Notes under the pieces: generated by a model
The model's database searches: none
What the model saw: only the letters and a program-made list of their open reading frames with translations
Told to the model about the DNA's origin: nothing
NCBI GenBank assembly: GCA_030278955.1
Contig: JAOANR010000003.1
Span: forward strand, 34,552,054 to 34,616,053
DNA: 64,000 bases
Direction of reading: 5' to 3'
Origin: Hygrophila difformis
Taxonomy: Eukaryota > Streptophyta > Magnoliopsida > Lamiales > Acanthaceae
In this document: one piece after another, positions 10,404 to 20,158 of the stretch
Position numbering within the stretch: position 1 is the stretch's first letter
Layout: each line of letters starts with the position of its first letter
Translations under genes and position numbers: made by a program

Positions 10404-11584
10404 ACGAGATGGTGGCCTTTGGTTATATTGCTGATTCTGATCAGGTTGGGGCTGAAATTCTGGAAGTTCTGGCCTTGGTTCTGATTAGGCCTTTGTTGGA
10501 TTTGAGGTTGGAAATTCTGATTCTGATTTTGGAAGTTCTGCACTCTTTGCTGGACGAATCCTTGGTTCTGAGGTCTGAAGTTTTGCTGTGGGTTTTGGAA
10601 CTGGTTGGGCTGGTTTGGCTGCAATAAATGCGCGTTAAGTGCATTGTTGTTGGAATAAGAGAGGTTGGGATGGCGATTTTGGTAGTTCCCGGCATAATTA
10701 CAGCTTTCGGTAGCTATCTGTTGACATGTGTCAGTTGGATGAGGTCCCTGACACAGTCCACAGACAACTCCCGATTGCTGTGTTTGAACTTGGTCTGATG
10801 AGGTTCCTGCCTGAGAAGCGTCCGTTCCCTTCCCTTTATCCTGACTCAGCTGTATCGCAGCTACCTGTTCTTGCAGTTTTTCAAAATCTGTTTTCCCTTC
10901 ACTTACAGCAAAGACTTTTCTAGGAGGATTCTCCTTCTTATCGTCTGTGTTTAGGATGGATCTGTTGACAGACATTGTCTCAATCTTCTCCCAAGCTTGG
11001 TCCATAGGCAAGTGGAGTAAATGTCGTCCGCCAGCGGCGTCTAACATTGTTCTCCATGGATGGGTGAGTCCTCCGTAGAATTTCCTCAATTGCTCCCATG
11101 GTGCGTACCCATGTTGGGGGCATCGCCTGATGAGGCCCAAGAATCTCTCCTTCGCATCATATAATGATTCGTCTGGCTTCATTTTAAAATCTCCAATCTT
11201 AGCTCTTCCTTCCTCAATCTTTGATTCTGGAAAATACTTCAGCAAAAAGCTCCTCACCAAGTCTGCCCAAGTGCTCCGCAGATTGATAGGCAATGACTTA
11301 TACCAGTCCCTGGCACCACTATACAAAGAAAATGGAAACAACATTAGCCTTATAGCATCAGGAGAGACTCCCTGATTTTTGATCGTGTCGCAGAGCTCCA
11401 GGAAGGTCTGGAGATGATCATGAGGGTCCTCATGATTTGCGCCGCAGAACTGATTGTTTTGCACCAAATTAATGAGTGCCGGTTTGAGCTCGAAATTGCG
11501 TGCAGGAAAATGTGCTCTCCCAGGTCCATCCAGATAGGGCTCCACTATCGGTTGCATGAAGTCTGCTACTGCTGTTGATTTCAT
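10391..11584 (-). CDS. gag: Athila gag, capsid and nucleocapsid region (copy A)
   Basis: 397-aa frame. Residues 30-200 form the retrotransposon gag domain (NFELKPALINLVQNNQFCG, LMLFPFSLYSGARDWYKSLP, FLLKYFP, FYGGL). Residues 275-287 carry the Athila-style zinc knuckle C-x2-C-x3-H-x4-C (CGLCQGPHPTDTC), and a Gln/Asn-rich tail follows. The last 17 or so residues are read in the wrong frame; the continuing frame encodes the QYNQRPPSRLENLMTEF segment of the protease-side ORF, so a one-base indel lies near 10455-10470. The start ATG overlaps the stop of the upstream ORF as ATGA (11584-11581). Confidence 0.85.
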   Translation of the reverse strand: MKSTAVADFMQPIVEPYLDGPGRAHFPARNFELKPALINLVQNNQFCGANHEDPHDHLQTFLELCDTIKNQGVSPDAIRLMLFPFSLYSGARDWYKSLPINLRSTWADLVRSFLLKYFPESKIEEGRAKIGDFKMKPDESLYDAKERFLGLIRRCPQHGYAPWEQLRKFYGGLTHPWRTMLDAAGGRHLLHLPMDQAWEKIETMSVNRSILNTDDKKENPPRKVFAVSEGKTDFEKLQEQVAAIQLSQDKGKGTDASQAGTSSDQVQTQQSGVVCGLCQGPHPTDTCQQIATESCNYAGNYQNRHPNLSYSNNNALNAHLLQPNQPNQFQNPQQNFRPQNQGFVQQRVQNFQNQNQNFQPQIQQRPNQNQGQNFQNFSPNLIRISNITKGHHLVWRT

Positions 11585-12066
11585 TGTTCCGCTTGGTTCT
11601 GGTACTGTTGGTGATAATTTGGAAATTGCTGGAAGTTATGTGGATCTTGTGGGTTGTTCTGAAATTGATCTGGATTGAAAGCTTGGTTTTGGTATTGTTG
11701 GTTTGGTATGTTTTGGTTTTGGTGAAATTGATTCACTGGTGGTGGTGGTTGTTGGTGGAATTGCTGGTATTGTTGCTGATTAGGATTTGGTAGATTCTCC
11801 TCTTCGTTGGCACGATTAGGATGCTCTACCACTCCTCTGTCAGCTCCATTACCAGGGTTATTTGGTGGTTGGTCTATGGGTAAGATCGGGGGAATGTTTT
11901 GGTTTTCTGCCATATCTGATAGATCGCTGCTTGATGTTTCAGGTGAAGTGCGGCTTCGACGCTCCTGCTCCTTCCGTCTTCTGGCTTCTGCCCTCAGTTG
12001 GCGAACGGTCCTTTCTATTTCTAGATCGAACGGTAGCTCCGGTAATGCGCTCCTTCTCCGTTGCAT
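11581..12066 (-). CDS. Gag N-terminal, Gln/Asn/Pro-rich ORF (copy A)
   Basis: 161 aa starting MQRRRSALPELPFDLEIERT, basic and charged for about 40 residues, then a MAENQNIPP segment and a Gln/Asn/Pro-rich tract. It lies 130 bp downstream of the PBS and ends in TGA overlapping the ATG of the capsid ORF (ATGA). In related Athila elements this region is normally continuous with gag. It may be a frameshift in a low-complexity tract or a genuine reinitiation arrangement; one copy cannot decide. Confidence 0.65.
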   Translation of the reverse strand: MQRRRSALPELPFDLEIERTVRQLRAEARRRKEQERRSRTSPETSSSDLSDMAENQNIPPILPIDQPPNNPGNGADRGVVEHPNRANEEENLPNPNQQQYQQFHQQPPPPVNQFHQNQNIPNQQYQNQAFNPDQFQNNPQDPHNFQQFPNYHQQYQNQAEQ

Positions 12067-12195
12067 AAGCAGTTGGTATCAAACTTTTGACAGTACCTGT
12101 ACAACCCCCAGGTTAGTAATAGTTCAAGAACATATACAAGAACTATCTATGAGTAAATCAGGAATGTAATTCTCCTAGTAAACGGCGCTGCATCC

Positions 12196-12213
12196 TCCCC
12201 GGCAACGGCGCCA
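12196..12213 (-). promoter_or_regulatory. Primer binding site complementary to tRNA-Asp 3' end
   Basis: Minus strand reads TGGCGCCGTTGCCGGGGA, an 18-nt complement to the 3' end of plant tRNA-Asp including CCA. It directly abuts an LTR-end sequence ending in TTTCA at 12214. tRNA-Asp priming is characteristic of Athila. Confidence 0.9.
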
Positions 12214-12297
12214 TGAAACTTTTGACAAGTTTCATTAACACGAGTATTTATTTATTTCTCGAGTGCGAAACCTTGATTTCGAATGGCGCCCGGAAAA

Positions 12298-12315
12298 TCC
12301 CCGGCAACGGCGCCA
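12298..12315 (-). promoter_or_regulatory. Second tRNA-Asp primer binding site copy
   Basis: Identical 18-mer 102 bp from the first, again followed by an LTR terminus (TGAAACTTTTGACGAG on the plus strand at 12316). This second terminus matches the end of the copy B LTR better (GACGAG, then AACACGAGTAATTTTCTGAAA), so the original LTR/PBS boundary is probably here and the 12196-12297 unit is a duplication. A third degenerate copy (TCCCCGGTGACGGCCA) lies at 12421-12436. Confidence 0.8.
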
Positions 12316-15056
12316 TGAAACTTTTGACGAGCTTCGCCAACACGAGTAATTTTCTGAAAATTACTTTTACTGGTTTATTGCTTAAAGAGGAAACTGTGAA
12401 TTCAAATGGTGCCTCAAGAGTCCCCGGTGACGGCCATGAAACTTTTGCACCCAAGCCAAGTTTCATTTTGCTACTGGGGGGTTGAAGAACCGTCTAAATG
12501 CAATTTCCAAGTTCGGATTTATTAAAATGAAAAGAGTTATGATTGGGGGAAGGGGTTTAAGAATATATTAAGATTTCCTTTTTTATTACTCCTGTGGGGT
12601 TCAAACGGCGCTGTGGTTCTTCCAGCCATGAAACTTTTGACAAGTATCACAGTGCAACCGGGATGGACCTTCAGTCTGTCACCCTGAAAGTTCTAGGTAT
12701 CTGCACCATGATGCTTCTCTTAATTTCATGTCAAGAAGATACCTGCCATGAAATTCTTGAACATCTTCCCACTGTATGAGTATTTTCCAAAAATGTTATT
12801 TTTATTTACTCGTGTCACGAAACTGTGCTCCCGAAAGCGCACGGGTCAAAAATTGCAGTAATTTATAGTAAGTACCGGATCGTTCACTGGAGGATGTGCG
12901 ATGGAAGCAGGGCCCACGTCGTTTACTAAGATTTTCCACTCGGTTACTCGTTTCAAGTTTTGTAAGGGTTTCTATCAACTACTCGACATAATTTAAAACA
13001 GATCATGAAAGCAGTAAAAATTATTCTACAAAGCATGGTAAACTAGATCGAAGAAAGCAGTTAAATCTATACTATGAAAGCAATGTAAAATTATGCTACA
13101 CTATCTAGAAAGCAGGTTTAAATATGACAGAAGGGACAGGGGGGAAAATAAGAAAGATTGGACAAGATTCAGATAAAACACAATTAAACTTCCATTTTTA
13201 ATACACAGATCTTAGTTTTGGATAATCCTCCAGTTAGCTAACTCTCATGCTCTCTATACCATGTTCCCTTTAACAGACAGGTACTTACAGTAAGAGTTTA
13301 CATGCTCTTAAGACAACAATTTCTAAGATACCACAGACTTATAACTCCCTCCACAGGCCTTGTGAAGTTACATTACATATCTGTGGTGGACAAGCAACAC
13401 CTAACATATCATTAGTTGACATGCCAAGTACTCCTATCATTCCCCCATGTCACACCCAAAGTTTCAAATCAAGCCTCAAACCATTCCATAACTCTCAAAC
13501 CTTTTAACAGATGGACAGCCCCTAATTCTTCCGAGTGACCTCTATGAAAGCATTTAAAGGAAAGCAGTAAAGAAAGCTGTAAAGAAAGCATTTAAATCTA
13601 TCACTCGGAATTGTTAAAAACGTCTCTTTCCGTTAGTATAAAAGAGCCCCTGGTCTTGGTGGCCAGATGCAGATCAAGAACCTCCAGGTCATCGATAAGC
13701 CACAGGGCTTACAACTCCTGGTCAGTTATGAGATACAAACTAAATGAAACAGATCCATAAATGAACCTGTTCCGGATGTACTCATTCAAGACTCAATTCT
13801 AGACTTTGGCAGAAGAAGATAGTAGTCGAAGGAATACTCGACCTTACCTTATAAATTCACCAAGGCCTATATGTTGTTCCTCCAATATTATTTATCACAT
13901 CTCATCTACACCCAAGTGGATATGGACTTAATGCGATATCTAATATCGGATTTCCAACACACAGCAATTTCGAGAAGCAAATGAATATTTGAAAATCATT
14001 CCCTACACAGGTACTAAACTCTCAATTAAAACACAGATCCTTTCAGTCTATATGAGACCTAATCGCTGACTCTGCTTCTAAGCTCTCAAAATCAACCCCC
14101 AGTAGAATGTGAATTAGTCATAACTGTCGAATTTATCCCTTACTCAGATCCAGATTTTATAAAGGAATTTTTGTTGGAAGTTTATTATGCAACATCAGAT
14201 TTAAATCAAGACTTCTGTGTCCAAGGGGAAGGATCCCCAAAATAGCAATAAGACCAGCACAGCTACATAATAATATCATGCATACGAGTATATGAAAAGG
14301 AAAATAAGGTACCCCAAAATATAATGGTGAGGTTAGACAGAATGTGATACACAAAGATGGATTAGCCTGAGATGAGAAGAAATTGGCTAAAAGAGTGCCA
14401 GAGATAGTTGGGGTTTTCCGGACTGCAAACATCTGCTGTCCGGTTCCTAATTATCCCAGATGACTGATTTTAGACAAAAGAATTCCAAACAACGGTGACC
14501 GCCGTCATTTAGTTTTCTTTTGTCTGTGAATTGAAAGAAAAACCTACATATTTCTTGCTGTAATATTTCTCAACTGATGTTGGTCGACATCAGTTGATAC
14601 TATTGCAACTTGAATTCAGGTTGAGAAATTAAGATAAAGAAAATTAAAACTGTATCTGATTAGGAATTGGCTGAGTGACTAATCGAAACTCTTAGTGAAG
14701 AGAACGCTCGCCGAAGCTTCCACCAACCACTAACCAGATCATGCAAAATAACAGATAATGATTGACACACCGAAGACGGGTTAGTCGATATCCCTGTGAA
14801 GGGACCTTTCACCAACATTAATCTGTGCGTTTCTCATTATCCGTTCATACACACAATGAAAGAGAAAAACATAAAAGTAAGAAAATATTTTTGGTATTGT
14901 GTGGGTGTTAAACACACAATAATTGGACACTAATGGGTTGAGATGTGTAATGGATAGAAATCAGATGAATTGGGCCTAGGCCCAATACACCCATGCAACT
15001 TACACAAATCAGGAAAGAAAATGTTTTTGGAGTTTCCAAAATAGAAGGAATGGTTC

Positions 15057-15516
15057 AATTCGAATTATTGTGGTAATTCGAATTGAGAATGCATGAAGGA
15101 TGAAGTATTACTTACTCAATTGGTCATTGCTAGAAATTGGAGCATCACCCAATTCGAATTATTGGCCAATTCGAATTAATTCGAATTGGACAATTCGAAT
15201 TGGCGAAGTTCCTTTCTTTGCTCAAATTGACTAAGGTATTTACCTCAAAGGGCGGGTGAGTTCGAATTGTGCAGCAATTCGAATTAATTCGAATTGCAAC
15301 AATTCGAATTGGTAGAGGATGGAAAATAAACTAAGGCATGAATGGGTGGCAATGGATACAATGTGGTTTTTAACCTAGTTCGAATTGTAGCAGTTCGAAT
15401 TAACTCGAATGACATAATTCGAATTGGTTGAAAACCACATGAAGAGAATAGTTTGGATATGCAATTCGAATTTCCCTTAGCAATTCGAATTAATTCGAAT
15501 TGCCTCAATTCGAATC
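15057..15516. repeat. Palindrome array II in LTR A
   Basis: Four units built on AATTCGAATT: cores near 15172, 15271, 15391 (degenerate) and 15480, each with flanking half-sites. It lies downstream of the LTR TATA box in the direction of transcription, so it should be present in element RNA if that TATA is used. Confidence 0.85.
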
Positions 15517-16379
15517 ACATATTTTCAAACACAATTTTTGTTCTCACTAGTATGGGTTAGGTGAACACTGTACTGTAATGATGGGTTTAGATTTACTAAA
15601 TCCCTCATCTCACATCAGTGTCATTTCACAGCCACCCTAGTGAGATTTTCAAGAAATAAACAACTGCATGTCTAGTGGGTATTGGCCAGATTCAAACCCT
15701 ATTTCTACAAACAAGAAATCAGAGATCAAAGAGCCTAAAACATCTAGTTATCTAAGAACTACATGAGTAAACTAAGAACACACAAGTTATCTAAGGAAGC
15801 ATGAAATGAGATTAAGGCAGGAAGAATAAAATTAAAACACAAATTAACACAGACATTAAAAAAAACATCTAAAACCTAAGAACACTTATTTGAAGCTCTA
15901 AGGCACTAAATCAAGCCAAAAACCCAACAAGCATGCATTTATTAAGTTTGAATGTCAACTAGGACATAATAAATGTAACCTAGTTGGAACAAACAAACAC
16001 TAAGCATTTATTTCTAGGGAAAGCATTAAAGAGTGCCAAAACAAATGGATAAAACCATTTCTGGAAATTTTCCTTGTATTGACACTTGAAAGCAAAATAA
16101 GAACCCAAAACCATCATTGGCTTGAAGGTAGGGTTTATTCTAACTAGAAAGCATTGTAGACATATGGAAAATGGCTACTCTAAGGGTTACACAAACTGCT
16201 TCTACACTAAACTAAGATTAAAGCATGTAAAGATTATAATACTTGCAAGAAAAATAAACTAAACTAATCTAAACTACCTACCTAACCCTTAAGGGGTGTG
16301 GAACCTCCTGCTGTTCTTTTTGTCCCAAGCTGCCTTTTGGTTAAAATTCTTGATCTTTTGATTCTGTTGTGGAAGGTCT

Positions 16380-16392
16380 GCTTTTATAGACA
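16380..16392 (-). promoter_or_regulatory. LTR A TATA box
   Basis: Minus strand GTCTATAAAAGC, identical in position and sequence to 28341-28352 of LTR B, about 65 bp beyond the last half-site of array I. Confidence 0.65.
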
Positions 16393-16456
16393 ATCTTCAA
16401 AACCCTAGGCCCACCAGTGTTGTGCACAGCTTTCTTTGGATGAATTGTTGAGTGAA

Positions 16457-16857
16457 GTTCGAATTATCTCAACCAATTCGAATTAATTCGAATTGTGAGA
16501 TCTCTTCCTTGAGCTGGGGTTTTGGCCTTCAGTAGTCAATTCGAATTGTTGTGAATAATTCGAATTGATCTTTTCTCGAATTGGATGAGGGTTTCTGCTT
16601 GGCTCATTGCACTTTGTTGGCAATTCGAATTGTTTGTGCCAATTCGAATTAATTCGAACTTGGACAATTCGAATTGCATCTTCTTCTTGCCTCTGGGTTT
16701 CTTCTCTCTTCATTCCCTAATTCGAATTAATTCGAACTTGAATAATTCGAACTAGCCTTCTGCATCCCTTCCAACACTTAACCATTTCTTGCTCTCTTTA
16801 GCAATTCGAATTGTTGTGCAATTCGAATTAATTCGAATTGCTCACAATTCGAATTGT
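16457..16857. repeat. Palindrome array I in LTR A, upstream of TATA
   Basis: AATTCGAATT half-sites with doubled cores near 16474, 16639, 16719 and 16819 and a half-site pair near 16539. It ends the region immediately upstream of the LTR TATA box. Confidence 0.85.
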
Positions 16858-17190
16858 GCTTCAATCACTTAACCAAATTTTCAGTTGTGGGATTTTCAAT
16901 CTTTTTCCCATCTTTTTGGATTTTTGTGGGCTCTTTTATTCTTTTGCCCATCTTTTCATTCCTTTTTCCTTTCTTTTTCCTTTTTTCATGTTTTTGGATT
17001 TTTCTAACACAAATGCAATTAAAATTGCATATTTTGTGTCTTTTTATTACCGGCTCAATGTTTTTACAAACTCGCATTAATCTGTCAAATTCAACTGCTT
17101 TCTTATTGAAATAAGATGGAATCACGATCAAAATGTCCGTCTCAGACACGGAAATGGATTGGAAATAATGGACAATTTTGGCCATTATCA

Positions 17191-19042
17191 CTTGCTGTGT
17201 AAAGAAAATCCTTTTGTAATAAATGAAGCGTGTGTTCAAGCCTTTGACATGCTCAAAGAAATGTTGATTTCTGCTCCAATAGTACAACCACCCGATTGGT
17301 CAATGCCTTTCGAGGTAATGTGTGATGCAAGTGATCTCGCCGTGGGTGCAGTTCTTGGGCAACATAAGGAAGGGAAGCATTGCGTAATTCATTACGCAAG
17401 TCATGCCCTGAATGAGGCTCAAATTAACTACACCACCACGGAGAAGGAGATGTATGCTGTGGTTTTTGCGTTTGATAAATTCAGACAATATCTTATTGGT
17501 ACGAAAACCACAGTGTACACAGATCACTCTGCACTGAGATACTTGTTTAGCAAACAAGACGCCAAACCTCGATTAATCAGGTGGGTACTTTTGCTGCAAG
17601 AATTCAATATTGTAATAAAAGATAGAAAAGGCAGAGACAATGGTGCTGCTGACCATTTGTCTCGACTAGAAAATGATAAAAATGAGTTAGCCGTAAATGA
17701 GAATTTTCCGGATGAGCAACTGTTTGCCTTGCATCTTCATGATCAAGCTTGTCCGTGGTATTCCGATATTGCTAACTTTTTAGCATGCGGAATAACCCCA
17801 CCATTTCAAAGCAGGGGCCACAAAGCAAGGTTCAACCGAGATGTAGTTAACTACTTCTGGGAAGATCCTTATCTCTTCAAGCATTGTGCAGATTCGATTA
17901 TTAGGCGATGTGTAACTGAGCACGAGGCTTATCAAATCGCTAAGAAATGTCATGAATCAGAATATGGAGGTCACCATGGCCCCACTCGAACAGCCCATAA
18001 GGTGCTCGAATGCGGTTTTTATTGGCCTACCATTTACGAAGATTGCAAAGCGTTTGTTAAAGCTTGCGACAGATGCCAAAGATTAGGGAATATCTCCAAG
18101 AGGGATGAGATGCCCCAACAAGGAATTCTCACTCTCGAGATTTTCGATGTATGGGGTATCGACTTCATGGGACCATTCCCAACATCTGATGGGAACCATT
18201 ACATCTTGGTAGCTGTCGATTACGTTTCCAAGTGGGTTGAGGCCGTTGCACTGCCAACCAATGATGGCAACCAGGTCGTCAAATTTTTGAAAAATAACAT
18301 TTTCAATAGATTTGGTGTACCCAGGGTGATCATATCAGATGGAGGAATCCATTTTGTTAATAAAGCATTTGCAAATCTTATGAGCAAAAATGGGATTCTC
18401 CACAAGATAGGCACGCCTTACCATCCCCAAACCAGTGGTCAAGTCGAGGTCTCAAACCGCGAAATCAAACACATACTCGAGGCCACTGTGGGGACAACTC
18501 GCAAAGATTGGTCACGTAAGCTCAATGATGCTTTATGGGCATACCGCACTGCATTCAAGACTCCCATTGGGATGTCTCCATACAGACTCATCTTCGGAAA
18601 AGCCTGTCATTTGCCCGTAGAACTAGAGCATAAGGCTTACTGGGCCGTACGAATGCTCAATTTTGACTCACGAGTTGCTCAGAGTAAGCGCAAGTTGGAC
18701 CTCAATGAAATTGAGGAAATACGTGCGCAAGCTTATGAAAGCTCGAGGATTTATAAAGAGCGGACCCAGAAGTTACATGATCGTCGTATTAAGTCTAAAC
18801 ACTTCTATGTTGGCCAGAATGTCTTGCTATTCAATTCTAGGTTGAAGCTGTTTCCAGGAAAGCTTAAATCCAGATGGGAAGGGCCATATGAAGTGGTGCA
18901 CGTGTTTGAAAGTGGAGCTGTCAGGATCCGAACTGACAAAGGAGAGCTGGTAGTGAATGGACACAGATTGAAGGAGTATCTTGGGCAGTTCGACCCCGAA
19001 AAAGAAGCTCAAATGACAACAGAACCGGCTTATACTCAATAA
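17191..19042 (+). pseudogene. pol: Athila pol C-terminal part: RNase H and integrase (copy B)
   Basis: About 617 residues from [18 protein letters not shown] to the stop at 19040-19042, around 98% identical to the corresponding part of pol A. RNase H ([27 protein letters not shown]) and integrase with intact HHCC finger (GGHHG, CDRCQR) and D, D, E residues (GIDFMG, SDGGIHF, GQVEVSN) are present. The RT domain is absent: at 17190/17191 the frame runs directly into the LTR of copy A, equivalent to position 8369 in pol A. The few residues upstream that keep the frame open are LTR sequence and not pol. Confidence 0.85.
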
Positions 19043-19484
19043 ATATTATACATATATTTATATTTACTTACTTATTTATCACTTACTCCACTTATTTTTA
19101 TTGGGACAAAGTACCCAAAAATCAATTGAACATTTAGAGTACTAAGACTCTAAATGTGAGGATCTTGATATTTGGAGAAAACCTAATACCTTATTATAAT
19201 TGTTTTGCAGGAATTCGAGGAACCAACAAAAAGAAAGATAAAACTTCCAAAAACCAGGTTCCCGGTTGGGTTAACATTATATTTAATGGAGGTTAATTAT
19301 GGAATTTAGAGAAATCTAAAATCCAGAATAAATTCATAAAATAAAATTGTTAACCCAACCTAATTTATGCAAGCAATATGTTTTAGATTCTAATTCGGTG
19401 TAGATATGTTTGCTTTTGAGTTCATATAATTTTTGAAAACCTAAAGATTCTCCTAAGTCTTGAATGTGGTATATTTTTCATTAA
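19043..19484 (+). other. pol-env spacer of copy B with hairpin and PPT-like module
   Basis: Contains a 10-bp stem CATTTAGAGT (19131-19140) / ACTCTAAATG (19147-19156) and TAAATGTGAGGATCTTGAT at 19151-19169, a near copy of the tract preceding the 3' LTR. TTGTTTTGCAG near 19200-19210 is followed by a short open stretch conserved in both copies (about 28-34 codons); coding status unknown. Confidence 0.6.
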
Positions 19485-20001
19485 AGTTCGAATTAATTCG
19501 AATTGCTTGGAACATACCACATAAGACATTTTGCCTTGGAAATTTTCACATACGGATTAGTTAATTCGAATTATGCAGGCAATTCGAATTAATTCAAATT
19601 GCCATGCAAATTCGAATTGGCACCCAAGGCAGAATTTTCGGATATTTTAGTAGGCTAAGTATTGCAATTCGAATTATAAGGCAATTCGAATTAATTCGAA
19701 TTGCCTGACTAATTCGAATTATGCAAGTAAGCAATTCGAATTGTGGGGAAGTTCGAATTAATTCGAACCACCCCAATAATTCGAATTAGCTCACAAAAGC
19801 ATTTCCATGCGAAGTCACTCCCCTCCACCAAGTTCGAATTATGAGTCTATTCGAATTAATTCGAATTGATTCACAATTCGAACTTGTGCATATTTTTGTC
19901 TTTCAAGCCAATTCGAATTAATTCGAATTGGCCTGAATAACTCGCATCCCTCACAGATTGCATCAATTCAAATTAATTCGAATTGATGCAATAATTCGAA
20001 C
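19485..20001. repeat. Palindrome array upstream of env-like promoter, copy B (7 units)
   Basis: Seven doubled cores of the AATTCGAATTAATTCGAATT type near 19485, 19580, 19681, 19747, 19849, 19909 and 19965, with single half-sites placed 7-8 bp to either side in the best units. Core flanks covary (for example GGGG/CCCC near 19745 and GCATC/GATGC near 19961). The last half-site ends about 17 bp before the TATA box. Confidence 0.9.
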
Positions 20002-20016
20002 TCCCCTTCCGAACCC

Positions 20017-20025
20017 TTTTTATAC
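20017..20025 (+). promoter_or_regulatory. Internal promoter TATA box of env-like gene, copy B
   Basis: TTTTATACC sits immediately after the palindrome array. A pyrimidine-rich, initiator-like stretch follows, and the ATG of exon 1 is about 140 bp downstream. The arrangement is conserved in copy A (5505-5514). This implies transcription separate from the LTR. Confidence 0.65.
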
Positions 20026-20158
20026 CCCCTTTCCCTCTCAGTTCCCTCACTTTCACTTTTCGCATTTCCAAAATCCTCCGTTCTCTCTCTCGCAAACCCT
20101 TCTTCCTCGCGAAGCCAGTCGCTCATTTCAAGCTTTCCTCCGGCCAAACCATTCGGAA

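Larger units (their letters stand above)
5463..17190 (-). mobile_element. Athila-type Ty3/Gypsy retrotransposon, copy A (minus strand, 3' part missing)
   Basis: Read on the minus strand: 5' LTR (17190 to 12214 or 12316), tRNA-Asp primer binding site(s), gag, protease, RT-RNase H-integrase, spacer, palindrome array and the TATA box of the env-like gene, then the gap. Athila assignment rests on the tRNA-Asp PBS, the gag C-x2-C-x3-H-x4-C knuckle, the DLGS protease and the RT signature [10 protein letters not shown]. Its 5' end at 17190 abuts the pol gene of copy B, so A inserted into B in the opposite orientation. By comparison with B a complete copy would be about 24 kb. Defects: gag frameshifts, protease deletion, mutated RT. 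Confidence 0.85.
12214..17190 (-). mobile_element. 5' LTR of Athila copy A
   Basis: Minus-strand LTR beginning TGATAATGGCC at 17190 and ending CAAAAGTTTCA at 12214 (or CGTCAAAAGTTTCA at 12316), 4875-4977 bp. Colinear with LTR B (27530-32291). In its own direction: about 330 bp lead, palindrome array I (16857-16457), TATA box (16392-16380), about 860 bp spacer, palindrome array II (15516-15057), then about 2.8 kb ending in repeats of the LTR terminus. Such length is far above the common 1-2 kb. Confidence 0.85.

Noticed and set aside
17159..17190. Start of the 627-aa frame as a new N terminus for pol B
   Set aside because: The first residues are translated from LTR A and merely stay open across the insertion junction.
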